From NCBI GenBank assembly GCA_002887195.1, contig PJAB01000310.1:1-30095 (forward strand): a stretch of 30,095 nt of DNA, written 5' to 3'. Made by a program: the position numbers and the translations under genes. The notes under the pieces were generated by a model, which was not told the DNA's origin, did not search any database, and saw nothing but the letters and a program-made list of their open reading frames with translations. Origin of the DNA: Chrysochromulina parva (taxonomy: Eukaryota > Haptophyta > Prymnesiales > Chrysochromulinaceae). Positions 1-8,570 of the stretch are shown one piece after another; within the stretch, counting starts at the first letter, position 1, and each line of letters starts with the position of its first letter.

Positions 1-394
1 CCGCCGCCGTGACTGTCACGCCCGCGAGGAATGAGCCCGCGGAGCGTCGTACCTGTGAGCTATATTAGTGCCATTTCTTCTAAAGACTCCCTCTTCTCTC
101 CTTCTCCTTCCTTTCCCTTCCCTTTTTTTCTTTTATTTCTCCAACCGTTAGTAAAACACCGCCTCTTTTGGTTCTCCCAAATGCAGTACGATGAACAAGT
201 CAGATCAAATTCAAGGCAAGTCAAGTCAAATTAAGGTGAAGGTCGGTACTGTACTCTCGATGTGGGACCCTTCGGTGTGAACATGGCTCCGCATGCACCT
301 TTCCTTATTTGGGAGATTTTCCTTATTTGGGAGATTTTCCCAAAACCCAGAATGGGGTCTCAGCTTTGCGTGACGGCTCGCTGGATGCTCGCCG
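1..394. other. Left edge, no recognised gene
   Basis: No recognisable coding sequence. It holds a pyrimidine-rich stretch at about 85-150, a run of short repeats of the type GTCAAATT/CAAGTCAAG at about 199-235, and a perfect 18-bp tandem duplication at about 302-337 (unit starting CCTTATTTGGG). The stretch is less GC-rich than the gene bodies to the right and may be the 5' flank of the ORF that follows. Confidence 0.5.
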
Positions 395-1084
395 ATGGCG
401 AGTATTTTGACGTCGGTTCCATCAAGGGCTGGATTTGTCAAGCAAGACACGTCCCTCACGGTTTGGCCAAATGAGAACATGCCGTGCTTGGGAACGCGAC
501 TACACAACTTTGCAGCGCAGCAGATCAGGGTTCCGCATGGAATATACGCGGGCGAGCTGGTGCTTGATCCCATTCCGCTATTTCCCGCTCCGCCTGGCTT
601 GCCGGTGACTCCCATCAACGGCTGCGTGGATATTCTCCAGCTAATCGGTCCATTGGATGCAACCATACATCAGACATATGCTGGTAGGCTCGCGGCAAAA
701 ATTAGCGGTTGGGCAACATCTTCTCTGGTGAGTGACGGAGCAACCTACAGAGAGCAAAGCCGCGATGGGATCGCCCGCGCCTTACCAGAGCCGCCAGCCG
801 GTGGGCCAGCTTGGCATGGGCCAATTCAGATCTACCAGCCAGCGAATACGATGCCAGCGGGCCAGATAGACGTTCTATTTGCTCTGGCGAAGTGCAACTG
901 GCGCTGTGGAGTGCCATTCTGCCAGAAGATCCTGAACCCTCTCTCCATTGGGGACGACGCGCCGCGTTTTGTGCGGAACAACAACTGGATCTGGCACCAT
1001 GGCATGCGTGGCCTCACGGCGGCGGACAACAACATGGAGCCGTTCATGATTTGCAGCATGTGTTGCAATAAGGGAGAGAATTGA
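395..1084 (+). CDS. Hypothetical protein, unrecognised
   Basis: Open frame of 229 codons from ATG 395. I do not recognise the family. The N-terminal half is hydrophobic and proline-rich (PIPLFPAPPGLPVTP). The C-terminal part has clustered cysteines: CNWRCGVPFC near residues 165-175, and ICSMCC just before the stop. Such spacing could bind metal or form disulfides, but this is a guess. No transmembrane segment or signal peptide is clear. Base composition is milder than in the neighbouring genes, and a long frame is also open on the other strand over 226-666, so the coding claim is weak. It lies 142 bp upstream of the RBR ligase start on the same strand. A later in-frame ATG at 479 is an alternative start. 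Confidence 0.35.
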   Translation: MASILTSVPSRAGFVKQDTSLTVWPNENMPCLGTRLHNFAAQQIRVPHGIYAGELVLDPIPLFPAPPGLPVTPINGCVDILQLIGPLDATIHQTYAGRLAAKISGWATSSLVSDGATYREQSRDGIARALPEPPAGGPAWHGPIQIYQPANTMPAGQIDVLFALAKCNWRCGVPFCQKILNPLSIGDDAPRFVRNNNWIWHHGMRGLTAADNNMEPFMICSMCCNKGEN

Positions 1085-1226
1085 CTCTTGATCACTCTGT
1101 GTGTGTCTTCATGTGTGTGGCCTTATGTGTATGTCTTGTACATTAAACCGCACACATCGATTATGACCAAGTCGTCCAGCCCGTCATGAAGACAGACATT
1201 GCGAGCGCGCCGGTGACAGTCTGTGA

Positions 1227-3194
1227 ATGCGATCACAAAAGAGTTCCGATACTGACGCGCGCTCGTGGGTCGCGGTTCAAGGTCGAGCGGGGTCATGCAG
1301 GCCTCTTCTTTCGGGGTTTTCGTGGTTTTCCGACGAGTCGATGCGGAACCGAGATCGACGCCAGCAGCCGGCGGCATCGGCCGAAGTGCGTATTGCGCCA
1401 GATGGCGTCGCCTACACCAAGATAGAATTTGTTGAGTTCTTTGGCAGCACCCGGGAGTGGGACCAAGCCGCTGCCCGAAAGGCTGCATCCGATGCCCTCA
1501 ATGCTGCTATCCCGCCACCAGCGCCTAACGCGCCTGCGCCCTCGCCTTCACCAAAAGGCGCAAAGGACCCAACGGCGGATGTGGTGCTCGACACAAAGGC
1601 CACAAAGGCAACATCGGCTGTGGTGATCGATGCGTGGTCTTCATTTGAAGTCCTGTATGTGCCTGATGAGCCGGAGGCGCAGGCGGTCGCCGAGCTCGCA
1701 GCCAACGAGCGCGCCGCGAATGTCGAGGCGCAGGACGATGAGCTCATGGCCGTTGAAGCCATCTACGAGCGCGAAACGCGATATGTCGCGGAAGGTCCGG
1801 AGGCTGGTGCAGACGATGGCAGGCGGCGGCCAAAGGTCGTCGAGCTGTGCGTGCCGCTTCTCGAGCGCGTTGAGGGCGCAGACGCACACGTGGCGCGGGT
1901 TGTCGTGCCACCAGGGCTGCGCGGCCTGCCTCAGACCTCGGGCCTCCACTGTGCCGACGATGGCCTGTTTGCGCTCACCACGCTCCCTCCCCTCGTCCTT
2001 CGCCTGAGGCGCCCGCTCACGTACCCTTCGCGGTCTCCACCCGTCGTGGCGCTGCGCTGCGCGTGGCTGAGCGACGAGGAGCTCGCGCATCTCGCCACGC
2101 AGCTGGACGAGGTGTTCGCGACATCGCTCGGCATGCCGGCGATCTGTGAAGCGGTTGAGTGGCTGCGTTCCTCGGCCCTGAGCAGTCTACCATCGCTTGT
2201 GCTCGATCATTTGGCGTTGCCCGCCACGCCCGCCGCAGCCACTACGGGAGCCGCTCTCGAGAACACGCGGCTTGCTGTGGCCGGCCGCGCTGCGCGCTGG
2301 CCGCGGTCGGCCCCCGAGGTCCTCTCTGCCTTGTGCGCTCACGCGCAGTCGGACTCTGAGCGGTTGTGGCGCGAGAAGCTGCACACGTGCGGCGTGTGCT
2401 TCGAGGAGCATGCTTCCCTTGACTGCGTGCGCTTCATACGATGCAAGCACACTTTTTGCAAGGGGTGCGTTGGTACGTACTTCGAATCTCTCATGGCTGA
2501 CGGCGCTGCGAGCGCCCTCAACTGCCCGGAGCCGAGCTGCCGAGCGGCGGCCAACCCATTCGAAGTGAAGGCGCTGCTCTCGCCTGCCCTGTACGAGCGG
2601 TACGAAAAGCTGCAGACCGACACGTGTCTCTCGGCCATGCAGGACGTGGTTTGGTGCCCGCGCTGCGAGTATCCGGCGTTTCTCGTCGAGGGTGACGAAA
2701 GCACGGGCGCTCGCACGGCCACGGCGGGTGGACCCACCGATTCCGATAGAGGAGCAGGCCGCCGGCTAGCGCTCTGCGGCAGCTGTGCCTTCTCCTTCTG
2801 CTGTGAATGCCGCCTTGCCTGGCATGGCTTGGCGCCGTGTGCCAACCTGGCGACGCGCTGGCGAAACGCAGACGAGCAGGGGCGTGAGGAGCTGCGCCGC
2901 AAGTATGGTAAGAGCGTCGTGGATGAGGTCGAATCGGCCGAGTGGATGCTGAAGCACACGAAGCCGTGCCCGAATTGCAGCACCTCCGTCGAGAAGAATG
3001 GCGGCTGCAACCACATCACGTGCCGCCACTGCAACTTCGAGTGGTGCTGGCTCTGCAATTGCAAATACCAGCCCGGGCACTACCGAAAGGGCAGCGGCAC
3101 TGGTTGCGAGCAGTTCTCGCAGGACTTTTTTGATGAGCTTGATCTCACCAGGGAGGAGTTTGATGCGCGGTTCGTGGTTTTGAACCATATGTGA
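1227..3194 (+). CDS. RWD-RBR E3 ubiquitin ligase (RNF14/ARA54-like)
   Basis: A 655-residue single-exon protein. RBR ligases take ubiquitin from an E2 onto a RING2 cysteine and then pass it to a substrate. Residues about 165-300 resemble an RWD domain (DDELMAVEAIYERE at its start), as in RNF14. RING1 begins at Cys388 (CGVC...CKHTFCKGC). The IBR follows (VVWCPRCEYPAF, then CGSCAFSFCCEC). RING2 starts near Cys581 (PCPNCSTSVEKNGGCNHI), and by comparison with HHARI and parkin the catalytic cysteine would be Cys594 in GGCNH. Near residues 59-81 is a short extra motif, YTKIEFVEFFG followed by W, separate from the RBR core. ATG 1227 is the first in frame; ATG 1341 (residue 39) is equally plausible and keeps all domains. 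The RWD plus RBR order makes the RNF14 class firm; the substrate is unknown. Confidence 0.93.
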   Translation: MRSQKSSDTDARSWVAVQGRAGSCRPLLSGFSWFSDESMRNRDRRQQPAASAEVRIAPDGVAYTKIEFVEFFGSTREWDQAAARKAASDALNAAIPPPAPNAPAPSPSPKGAKDPTADVVLDTKATKATSAVVIDAWSSFEVLYVPDEPEAQAVAELAANERAANVEAQDDELMAVEAIYERETRYVAEGPEAGADDGRRRPKVVELCVPLLERVEGADAHVARVVVPPGLRGLPQTSGLHCADDGLFALTTLPPLVLRLRRPLTYPSRSPPVVALRCAWLSDEELAHLATQLDEVFATSLGMPAICEAVEWLRSSALSSLPSLVLDHLALPATPAAATTGAALENTRLAVAGRAARWPRSAPEVLSALCAHAQSDSERLWREKLHTCGVCFEEHASLDCVRFIRCKHTFCKGCVGTYFESLMADGAASALNCPEPSCRAAANPFEVKALLSPALYERYEKLQTDTCLSAMQDVVWCPRCEYPAFLVEGDESTGARTATAGGPTDSDRGAGRRLALCGSCAFSFCCECRLAWHGLAPCANLATRWRNADEQGREELRRKYGKSVVDEVESAEWMLKHTKPCPNCSTSVEKNGGCNHITCRHCNFEWCWLCNCKYQPGHYRKGSGTGCEQFSQDFFDELDLTREEFDARFVVLNHM

Positions 3195-3888
3195 AACGTG
3201 TGAGCTCCTGATACCTGAGTAGCGCTCAAAGTTGTTAGCTGTGTGTTTTCGGCTTGCGTTATTTTACGTTTTTCACCCACGAGGGGGTAGCGGACCCGTC
3301 GGGAGGCGGATGAAACCGTCCGGTCTCTAGAGAATCGATATACGCCGGCTGGAATATTCATCCGATGATTAACACCCGATTCCTCGTCGGATACGCACGT
3401 ACCTGTGGTTACAGCTTACCGACGTACACCCTGAGGCTGAGCCTGACGAGCTCACCTACCACATTTCAAACTCGGAGTGAAGATTCACCCAAGGGCCAAG
3501 GGGGTAGGCGGTACCGGTAGGGGAGGGATTAATAATCCTGGATAAAATCCTGCTGGATATTTGCACCCATAGACCCAAGCGCCATTCCTCATACCCCGAT
3601 TTCAAACTGAGTGCTGAGAGCTGACAGAGTAACAGATCGACCGTTAACGCGACGAATTTCGGCTGATAAGCGTGATAGGTCCCGGCTATACTGTATAGAC
3701 GTCTATAGCCGCCCGAATCTCCGAGCTGCTCGCTTCGGTCACTTACCATTAACCCCCCAGCCGGTTATCCGGAAGGGTGCGCTGCTGACCCAACCACGCG
3801 GAAGGGTCCGCTGACGAGGTTGTTCTCGTCGTGCTCCTCGATGCACGCTGGCCAAAGAGAATAGAGCTCCAGATGCGTCCCAGTGCAT
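3195..3888. other. Intergenic spacer, no recognised gene
   Basis: This 694-bp spacer lies between the 3' ends of the RBR ligase (+) and the GCK-domain gene (-). Several frames are open but none resembles a known protein. It is less GC-rich than its neighbours. A perfect 14-bp palindrome, TATAGACGTCTATA, sits at 3694-3707 within a wider GGCTATA/TATAGCC inverted repeat (about 3684-3710). It presumably contains both 3' UTRs. Confidence 0.6.
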
Positions 3889-4950
3889 CTAGAGCTCTCC
3901 ATAGTACTCCGGATGCTGATCTGTGCATGCCTTGAGAGCGAGGGTGGCCTTGCCGCACTTTTCGACAAAGTCCTCGCCCGCATCCTTGGCAGCGTCGACG
4001 CATGCTTCCCAGGCGATGAAGACGTCGCCGCACGGACCATTCTTCATGAAGCGGCAGAAGCCGCACTCGGGTACCTCCGACTTGGCCTGGAGCGCAAGCT
4101 TCTCGGAGGTGGCCGAGTCGATCAGGCGCACCGTGACCGTGCGTGGGTGCACCCCCGGGTTTTGGCCGCCCGCGGGCAGCTCGCCGCTCCATGCGATGCC
4201 GCCGGTTGCCAGGCTCACGCTCAGCGGCATCGCATCGGCATCCCTCTCGATGACGAGCACACCTGCCCTCTCGAGCAGCTGCCATGGCAGCTCGACCTGC
4301 TCCCACAGCGTGGGCACCTCCCGTTCCTCTTCAATCGAGCCGGTTGAAGCCGCATCAGGCTCGCTGGCTTCAGAGCTGGGAGCCACCGCCGCCGGCGCGG
4401 CTGCTCGCGGCGGCGGCGCCGGTGGAGGTGGCGGCAGCATTGAGGGCGCTGGCTTAGCTGCCGACGTGCTCGCGGCATCGTCCGGAGGCGGCGGTCGCGG
4501 TGGCGACTGCGGGATCTGCTCCTCGCCGATCGAGATGGGTAGCACAGGATAGCCGACCGAGTCGGAGCTTGAGCCGGAGAGGTCGGGCGGCCCTGTCCAG
4601 AGCTTCACGGACGGCACAACAAGAAGCGACTGCGTGGAGCCGTCCTCCACGATGGCGAGCGCGCGCAACGGCACCGAGGCAAGGAGCTCGGTGATGCAAG
4701 GTCGGATGAGCACACGGTCGGCCACGACGCGCTCATAGAGCGCCTTGTAGTTGTCAAGCACCACCGTTGTTGAGGACGGCAACAGATTGAGCTGCAGGCA
4801 TTGTTTGGGCTTCTCTTGGGGCTCCTGATCCGCAGCTGGCTCGGCGAGAGACATGGCTGCGCTACGGGCAGCAACAACAGACGCCGCAGCGGCCGCGGCA
4901 GCCGAAGCGGTGGCCGCCGAGCGCAGTCGCATAAGCGATCGTCCCAGCAT
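3889..4950 (-). CDS. GCK-domain / twin-CX9C (Mia40-related) protein
   Basis: Taken from ATG 4950, the protein has 353 residues; an in-frame ATG at 5010 would add 20. The last 58 residues form a GCK domain, which belongs with the CHCH fold: CGFC (Cys296, Cys299), then KNGPCG, then two CX9C pairs (Cys307/Cys317 and Cys332/Cys342), ending HPEYY. The layout is close to the Mia40/CHCHD4 core (CPC, GPCG, CX9C, CX9C, YP-LY), except that the redox motif is CGFC instead of CPC. The N-terminus (MLGRSLMRLRSAATAS, then an Ala run) is Arg/Ala/Ser-rich without acidic residues, like a mitochondrial presequence. The middle (about 140-220) is proline/alanine-rich and probably disordered. I infer a disulfide-bonded protein, possibly of the mitochondrial intermembrane space. 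A zinc-binding role has also been proposed for GCK domains. The start is 121 bp from the divergent GT61 gene. Confidence 0.85.
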   Translation of the reverse strand: MLGRSLMRLRSAATASAAAAAAASVVAARSAAMSLAEPAADQEPQEKPKQCLQLNLLPSSTTVVLDNYKALYERVVADRVLIRPCITELLASVPLRALAIVEDGSTQSLLVVPSVKLWTGPPDLSGSSSDSVGYPVLPISIGEEQIPQSPPRPPPPDDAASTSAAKPAPSMLPPPPPAPPPRAAAPAAVAPSSEASEPDAASTGSIEEEREVPTLWEQVELPWQLLERAGVLVIERDADAMPLSVSLATGGIAWSGELPAGGQNPGVHPRTVTVRLIDSATSEKLALQAKSEVPECGFCRFMKNGPCGDVFIAWEACVDAAKDAGEDFVEKCGKATLALKACTDQHPEYYGEL

Positions 4951-5071
4951 AAGACTTGTGCACTGAGAAGCCTGCCACGTCGACCAGCTTTCAGAAACGC
5001 CTTTTTTCACAATCCGGATACAGGTCGTGTTTTGCGCTCAAGCGCTTGGACCGAGTTCATCCGAATGACGA
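4951..5071. promoter_or_regulatory. Putative bidirectional promoter, GCK gene / GT61 gene
   Basis: The two proposed start codons (4950 on - and 5072 on +) point away from each other across 121 bp, so both 5' UTRs and core promoters must fit here unless one gene starts elsewhere. No TATA box is evident. The call rests on arrangement only. Confidence 0.35.
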
Positions 5072-6564
5072 ATGGTTGTCACTTGTGACCCAGCTCCGCG
5101 TCTCAACTTGGGTCGGCTTGCCGATGTGCGAGCGCTCCGACTTCGTGGCAGCCGAGCGCACACATGTCACGAGCTGCGGCGTGCCTGCCTGTGGAGGCGG
5201 CAGATTGTACACGACGTGCCGCTTGCGCCGGCAGTTGGCAGCCTGAAGATGCGTTCCGTCCACGCCAGCTTTGTGGAGACGCGCGTCGACGAGCTCGGCC
5301 TATTACGGCGGCGCAACGCGAGTGATCCGCCCGCACCATCGCAGTACAGCTCTTGCGTGCCGCTCGTCTGGCTGCCAGTGTGGGGCTACAACATCGGCGA
5401 GTTCTTCCAGAACAGCGTGCTTGCAGTGGCGGAGCTCTTGGCCGCGGGTGTGCTCACTCGAGAGGTGATGCTGACGCCCGAGGTCGGGGGCTGGCCACTT
5501 CGTGACTACCATACGCAGATGTTGCGCGCGTTCAGCTCGCATCCTGTGAAGACGATCGCGCAGCTCGCTCCATCCAACTGCCCCGCCAGCAGCAGTGCGC
5601 GGCAGCAATCGCAAGCTTGCGCCCAGCCGCGCTGCTTCGAGCGCTTGCTCCTCTGCCGCTTCCGAGACGTATATGATCATGAGCACCCAATCGCGCCGTG
5701 GCACGCGGCACGCCATATAGTCGCGAGCCTCAGACGAGGCTACCGCCGCTCTGCGTGGCTCGTCAATGGTGGGTACAAGCAAGAGGCGAGGAGAGAGGCG
5801 GCGAAGAGTGCGGCGGCGCCGTACGCCGTGCTGTTTGCGAGCCGCGCGAACGCTAAGAATGGCGCACGGCAGTTGACGAACGAGGCGGAGCTCGTCAGTC
5901 GATGCAACCGTTGGGTGCCGTCGCCTCGCTGCGTTGTGAGCACCAACGGTGACGGTGACGCAGGCAGGAGTGCGAAGGTTCTTTGCATGTCGCGCGTCTT
6001 TGGCCAGCTCGGATTTCGAGCCGACGTGGCGGCCGTGCAGGAGGCAGACGTGCTCGTCGGCACGCACGGTGCCGCTCTTGTGCATGCGCTCTTCATGAGA
6101 CGCGGTGGCGCGCTCATCGAGGTGCGTCCTTACGGCTTCAACGGGCGCTGTACGGCAGCGAGGCTCGAATGTCTGACGCACGCAGCCCACGAGAGAGGAC
6201 CCTGCCAACCACTGCATGATGCTCGAGTCTCGCCACTGCAGGGCCCGACCAGTACCATTTCGCCATGGCCCGCCAGCAGAATGTGACGCATGCGTTCGTC
6301 ATCCGTACGCTCGATCGCACGCTCTGCGAGAGCGCACACACGAACGGCGTGCCGCCTGCGAACGTGTCCGCGTGGGATGCACGACCGCTGAACACGTATG
6401 TGCGCGTCGACGCATTTGACAGGGCGCTCGCCGCGGCAGCGTGCACGAGCGGCCGAGGACCCGCATCGATCCCGGCGCGCACATTGAAACGCATCCCGCG
6501 GCACCCCGACGAGCCGTTTGAGTACGGCGAGCTGCACTCGGCAGTTGTAAACAACGGTCCGTAG
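5072..6564 (+). CDS. GT61-family (DUF563) glycosyltransferase
   Basis: Two exons, 5072-6149 and 6242-6564, give 466 residues. GT61 enzymes transfer sugars such as xylose, arabinose or GlcNAc in the secretory pathway. Family marks are PVWGYNIGEFFQNS near residue 105, YAVLFASRANAKNG near 250, and the signature VGTHGAALVHALFM near 328-342, followed by ALIEVRPYGFNG. The frame then breaks. Removing 6150-6241 (GTACGG...CTGCAG, 92 bp) joins codon T|GG and gives GFNGRWPDQYHFAMARQQN, restoring the expected W-P-D-x-Y stretch before VTHAFVIRTLDR. There is no clear N-terminal membrane anchor, so an upstream exon or a later start (ATG at residue 60) is possible. The acceptor substrate is unknown. An alternative donor at 6122 was rejected because it removes conserved residues. 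Confidence 0.85.
6150..6241 (+). other. Intron in GT61 gene (GTACGG...CTGCAG)
   Basis: Inferred 92-bp phase-1 intron. It is the only GT/AG pair found that keeps the EVRPYGFNG coding stretch and puts the downstream conserved frame in register, creating a Trp codon across the junction. Confidence 0.8.
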
Positions 6565-6735
6565 ACCATTGTGATAATTTCGTTGGATCTCCTGATTGAT
6601 TGCTTCATTGATTGGCCTTTTTAGCCTCATACAATGTATCACAGACTGTTCCCGCTGGGCGAATAAGCTGTGAACGCTTCGCGTTGCGTATTGCCGATCC
6701 CGACCGCGACGCGCGTACGTCTTGACAAGCTTGCT

Positions 6736-7357
6736 ATGGCAGAGGAGGCCGCGCTGCGCCTGCGTCTGCAGGCCAAGGAGGTGGCGCTGCGCAGTCTCAC
6801 AAAAAAATACTTGGCCTTTTCAAATGCCATCGAGAAGAGCTCCGTGGAGGAGTGCGAAGCCATGCATGAGGCACTCATCCTCGAGATCAAGACGTACGAG
6901 TTTTCCATCAGCAAGGGAAGCTTGCTTGTGGACACCAACGTGCAGCAGGTCGCGGAATATGACGCGATGCAGCAGGATGTGGAGGCCATGATGTGCGCAC
7001 CGCCTGTGGAGCACCATCGACTTTCTTCGTGTCTGACTGTGCTCCTCTGATCGCAGGAATACAACGCGCGACGACATAGAGCGGCTGACCAAGGTGCTCG
7101 AGCAGGAGCGCACCATCCGACAGCAGAAAGAGCAGTATTCTGCGCTCGCTCGCCGCATCCACACCTATCCCACGCGCAGTGAAACGCAATCTGAGATTGA
7201 GCGTCTCGAGGCCGAGATTGCGACACTCAAAGGGGAGAGCGACACGGTCGCGAGCGCACTCGAGCTACGCTCGAAGCGTTTCGCCGGCTTCATGCACGCG
7301 TTGCATGATATGCAACTGCTGCTGGAATCGGAGCAAGCAGCGCCCATGGCCTTGTGA
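6736..7357 (+). CDS. THOC7: THO complex subunit 7
   Basis: Exons 6736-6992 and 7057-7357 give a 185-residue protein; human THOC7 has 204. THOC7 is a coiled-coil subunit of the THO/TREX complex, which couples transcription to mRNA packaging and export in the nucleus. The sequence follows the family throughout: LTKKYLAFSNAI (human LLVKSFIKWCN), the YEFSISKGSLLVDTNVQQV block (human CEFSMGKTLLVYDMNLREM), QQKEQYSALARRI.THP-type region (human NRQEYDALAKVIQHHP), and ELRSKRFAGFMHALHDMQ (human ELRRKQFHVLLSTIHELQ). The frame shift between the halves is resolved by a 64-bp intron, 6993-7056 (GTGCGC...CGCAG), with codon AT|G across the junction. ATG 6736 is the first ATG in frame. Most of the protein is predicted coiled coil. 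The start is 171 bp after the GT61 stop, so the two genes are tandem. Confidence 0.92.
6993..7056 (+). other. Intron in THOC7 (GTGCGC...CGCAG)
   Basis: Inferred 64-bp phase-2 intron. It contains an in-frame stop and separates two halves that align to adjacent parts of THOC7. Joining gives the sequence VEAMMNTTRDDIERLTK with no gap. Confidence 0.85.
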
Positions 7358-7799
7358 GAAGCGCTGCGCACCGATGTCCGAGTCGACCACACACCGTAAA
7401 TAACATCTGAGACATCACGCGCAAGAGACGTCTGACGGGAAGTTGAGCGTTCTGAGATGAAGGTGGGAGCTAGCTGGTCTCTTAGAAAACCGCGGCCCAC
7501 ATAGGGTACTTGTTTCAAACATTATTTCTGCACGCAATACCCAGGACACGCAATGATGACGGATCCTGATTCCTGTGGCGCGGCCCACATTGGCCCACAT
7601 ATGCGTCACGGAGAGTTATAACGATAGCGGCGGGCGCCCCGGCCCCGCGCCGGTAAGCCCTTCGCTTACTCGACGCTTCAATAGACGAGAACTTCGTCAC
7701 TTTTGGACAATCTTCGGTGCGGATAGTCCTACGAGCCGCACGCAGCAAGTTCGTGCCGTGGGGCAGGATCCGCTGCCGATCCCCCCTCTGCCTCGCTCC
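7358..7799. other. Spacer between convergent THOC7 and SDR genes
   Basis: This 442-bp stretch separates two convergent 3' ends. Only short, unrecognised open frames are present, and no repeat or RNA gene was seen. A near-duplicate GGCCCACATTGGCCCACAT occurs at about 7582-7600. It presumably carries the two 3' UTRs. Confidence 0.6.
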
Positions 7800-8570
7800 T
7801 CATGTCATACGGACACCTCCGTCGAGGCGTATGGTCTCGCCGTTGAGATAAGGGTTGGTAATTACGTGCTCAATTAGGGAAGCAAACTCGTCGGGAGCTC
7901 CAAAACGTCGCGGGAAGGGGATTGCGCCGTACAGGCCTTGGCGCACCTCGTCGGAAGCCTGCGCCATCATCGGCGTCTCGAAAATGCCGGGTGCGATGGT
8001 GCATACGCGTATGCCCATTGGAGCCAGGTCCCTTGCCAGTGGAAGGCACATGCCCACGATAGCGCCCTTGGACGCCGAGTACGCACACTGCCCGGCTTGG
8101 CCATCAAAGGCTGCAATCGAAGCAGTGTTCACAATGACGCCGCGCTCGCCTGTATCTCTGTCAGGCTCGCGGGTAGCCATCCGCTGCGACGCGAGCCTCG
8201 CCACGTTGAAGGAGCCAAGCACATTGACTCGGAGCACGCGCTCAAAGGGTTCGAGTGGATGAGGCACTCCCTTGCGACTGAGCACCTTCGCCGCATAGAG
8301 CGTGCCCGCTGTGCTAATGGCGGCCGAGACGGGGCTGCCAAACGTCTTCTCCGCCAAGTCGAGGGCCTCAGACACTTGTTCCTCGGAGGTGCAGTCTGCC
8401 CTTGCTGCGACAGCCGACGGCCCCAGCAACTCGGCGAGATTATCCGCTGCGTCCTTGTTCAGATCGGCAATCACAACCTTGGCACCTGCGCCCACCAGCC
8501 GCCGCACCACCGCATTTCCGAGACCAGAAGCGCCACCCGACACGAGCGCGATTGTTGACGGCAACCTCAT
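7800..8570 (-). CDS. 3-hydroxyacyl-CoA dehydrogenase type-2 (HSD17B10-like SDR)
   Basis: A 256-residue classical short-chain dehydrogenase (human HSD17B10 has 261) that aligns end to end with that family. HSD17B10 oxidises short- and branched-chain 3-hydroxyacyl-CoA with NAD in mitochondria, and in animals is also a subunit of mitochondrial RNase P. Visible marks are the cofactor loop SGGASGLG (11-18), Asp36 after the second strand (NAD preference), Asn116 in VNVLGSFNV, Ser151 in [11 protein letters not shown], and Tyr164/Lys168 in [11 protein letters not shown]. Family-specific stretches are [23 protein letters not shown] and [13 protein letters not shown] at the C-terminus. The usual NAG is STAG here (86-89). 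ATG 8570 fits the family start; the longer open frame upstream runs into repeat DNA and was not used. No strong targeting sequence is visible, so the compartment is uncertain. Confidence 0.93.
   Translation of the reverse strand: MRLPSTIALVSGGASGLGNAVVRRLVGAGAKVVIADLNKDAADNLAELLGPSAVAARADCTSEEQVSEALDLAEKTFGSPVSAAISTAGTLYAAKVLSRKGVPHPLEPFERVLRVNVLGSFNVARLASQRMATREPDRDTGERGVIVNTASIAAFDGQAGQCAYSASKGAIVGMCLPLARDLAPMGIRVCTIAPGIFETPMMAQASDEVRQGLYGAIPFPRRFGAPDEFASLIEHVITNPYLNGETIRLDGGVRMT

Noticed and set aside
3749..4306. Arg-rich open frame on - overlapping the GCK gene
   Set aside because: It is out of frame with the conserved twin-CX9C domain and has biased composition.
6122..6241. Alternative GT61 intron starting GTGCGT at 6122
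   Set aside because: It would delete the conserved VRPYGFNG coding stretch and is out of phase with the acceptor at 6240-6241, whereas the donor at 6150 restores W-P-D-x-Y.
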